Positions 5,703 through 6,611 of a stretch of 6,611 bases of DNA are shown piece after piece. Under the pieces are notes generated by a model. It ran no database searches. It worked only from the letters and a program-made list of their open reading frames with translations, and was not told the origin of the DNA. Both the position numbers and the translations under genes were made by a program. Origin of the DNA: Acidobacteriota bacterium (GTDB taxonomy: Bacteria > Acidobacteriota > Terriglobia > Terriglobales > SCQP01); the NCBI GenBank assembly GCA_021823305.1, contig JAKAOE010000108.1, forward strand, positions 1-6,611, written 5' to 3'. Within the stretch, counting starts at the first letter, position 1, and the number at the start of each line of letters is the position of its first letter.

Positions 5703-6611
5703 ATGCCCACGCCCAAGGAAATCCTGGAATATTGCAAACAGCACGAAGTCAAGATCGTGGACATCCGCTTCACCGATCTTCCCGGCCTCTGGCACCATGT
5801 TTCGTTCCCGATCAGCCAGCTCTCGGAGTCGAGTTTCGAGGACGGCTTCGGCATGGACGGCTCCAGCATCCGCGGCTGGGCGGCGATCCATGAGAGCGAC
5901 ATGTTGCTCACCCCCGATCCGAGCTGGCACATGCTCGATCCCTTCTGCACCGTGCCGACGCTGGTGCTGATCGGCAACATCTCCGATCCGCTGACGCGGC
6001 AGCATTACGACCGCGACCCGCGTTACATCGCGCAGAAGGCGGAAGCCTACCTCAACTCGACCGGCATCGCCGACCAGGCGTTCTTCGGAGCGGAAGCGGA
6101 GTTCTTCATCTTCGACAATATCCGTTTCGACCAGCGCGAGCAGCACGGCTTCTACTACATCGACGCGGAGGAGGGCCGCTGGAACTCGGGCCGGGAGAAC
6201 GACAACCTGGGCTACCGTCCGCGCGTCAAGGAAGGCTACTTCCCGGTGCCGCCGACCGACCATTACCAGGATCTGCGCACCGAAATGGTGATGCAGATGC
6301 AGAACGCCGCCGGCCTCCACGTCGAGTGCCATCACCACGAAGTTGCGGCGGGCGGCCAGGCGGAGATTGACCTGCGTTTCGACACGCTGCTGAAGAGCGC
6401 CGACCACATGCTGCAGTACAAGTACATCGTGCGCAACGTGGCGAACGAGTACGGCAAGACGGTGACTTTCATGCCCAAGCCGATCTTCGGCGACAACGGC
6501 AGCGGCATGCACGTGCACCAGTCGCTGTGGAAGGGCGGCAAGCCGCTGTTCGCCGGCGACGGCTACGCGGGCCTCTCGCAGCTCGCGCTGCACTACATCG
6601 GCGGGCTGCTC
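5703..6611 (+). CDS. glnA: Type I glutamine synthetase (3' part beyond the window)
   Basis: 303 codons are present, about two-thirds of the usual ~470. The enzyme makes glutamine from glutamate, ammonia and ATP as a cytoplasmic dodecamer and is the main entry point for ammonium assimilation. Visible signatures are the DGSS loop at 52-55 with RGW at 57-59, the metal-binding glutamates E131 and E133 in FGAEAEFF, E213 and E221 in the ECHHHE/GGQAE region, and the [10 protein letters not shown] motif (265-274) whose H270 matches the catalytic histidine 269 of E. coli. Every active-site residue expected in this portion is there. The stretch at 159-181 (WNSGREND, then [13 protein letters not shown]) is typical of the GSI class with the long insertion. 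The adenylylation tyrosine lies beyond the edge, so that control cannot be checked. The gene is divergent from a LysR regulator, which could control it, though that is only inferred. Confidence 0.97.
   Translation, partial: MPTPKEILEYCKQHEVKIVDIRFTDLPGLWHHVSFPISQLSESSFEDGFGMDGSSIRGWAAIHESDMLLTPDPSWHMLDPFCTVPTLVLIGNISDPLTRQHYDRDPRYIAQKAEAYLNSTGIADQAFFGAEAEFFIFDNIRFDQREQHGFYYIDAEEGRWNSGRENDNLGYRPRVKEGYFPVPPTDHYQDLRTEMVMQMQNAAGLHVECHHHEVAAGGQAEIDLRFDTLLKSADHMLQYKYIVRNVANEYGKTVTFMPKPIFGDNGSGMHVHQSLWKGGKPLFAGDGYAGLSQLALHYIGGLL

Noticed and set aside
5673..6593. A 306-codon frame antisense to glnA
   Set aside because: It mirrors the strongly conserved glnA codons and begins and ends without any start signal or family resemblance.

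Overview
The window is GC-rich throughout (roughly two-thirds G+C or more by eye) and densely coded, with six protein genes and almost no spare DNA. The right-hand gene is a class I glutamine synthetase. Its N-terminal wording, the make-up of the other genes and the high GC suggest an acidobacterium (Acidobacteriota). That assignment is inference from recalled family resemblance, not from a marker gene. No RNA gene, insertion sequence, CRISPR array or phage gene was found.

Layout, left to right. (1) 1-935, minus strand: a SpoIIM/DUF95 membrane protein cut by the left edge. (2) 970-1737, plus: an RDD-family membrane protein, divergent from the first, with only about 34 bp between the two starts. 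(3) 1804-2889, plus: an MscS-type mechanosensitive channel with a strong Shine-Dalgarno sequence. (4) 2906-4693, plus: a long-chain acyl-CoA synthetase, 16 bp after the channel gene. (5) 4698-5585, minus: a LysR-type regulator, tail to tail with the synthetase (4 bp apart). (6) 5703-6611, plus: glnA, cut by the right edge and divergent from the regulator across a 117-bp AT-richer gap.

The SpoIIM and RDD pair is a familiar partnership. In many bacteria these two families sit beside MoxR ATPase, DUF58 and DUF4129 genes, so that cluster probably continues off the left edge. The RDD, channel and synthetase genes run in one direction with short gaps and could share a transcript, although each gap also shows a possible promoter. 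Two integral membrane proteins next to a fatty-acid activating enzyme give a loose envelope/osmotic/lipid theme, but no dedicated pathway can be argued.

The most informative non-coding signal is in the lysR-glnA gap. It is an inverted repeat CCAAT-N11-ATTGG, the T-N11-A layout of LysR-type operators, placed 4 bp from the regulator's start codon, followed by two further GATTG copies towards glnA. A second pattern is -10-like hexamers placed 5-6 nt before three of the six start codons, which hints at leaderless transcripts. No clearly novel system is visible; most of the window is ordinary core-genome content.
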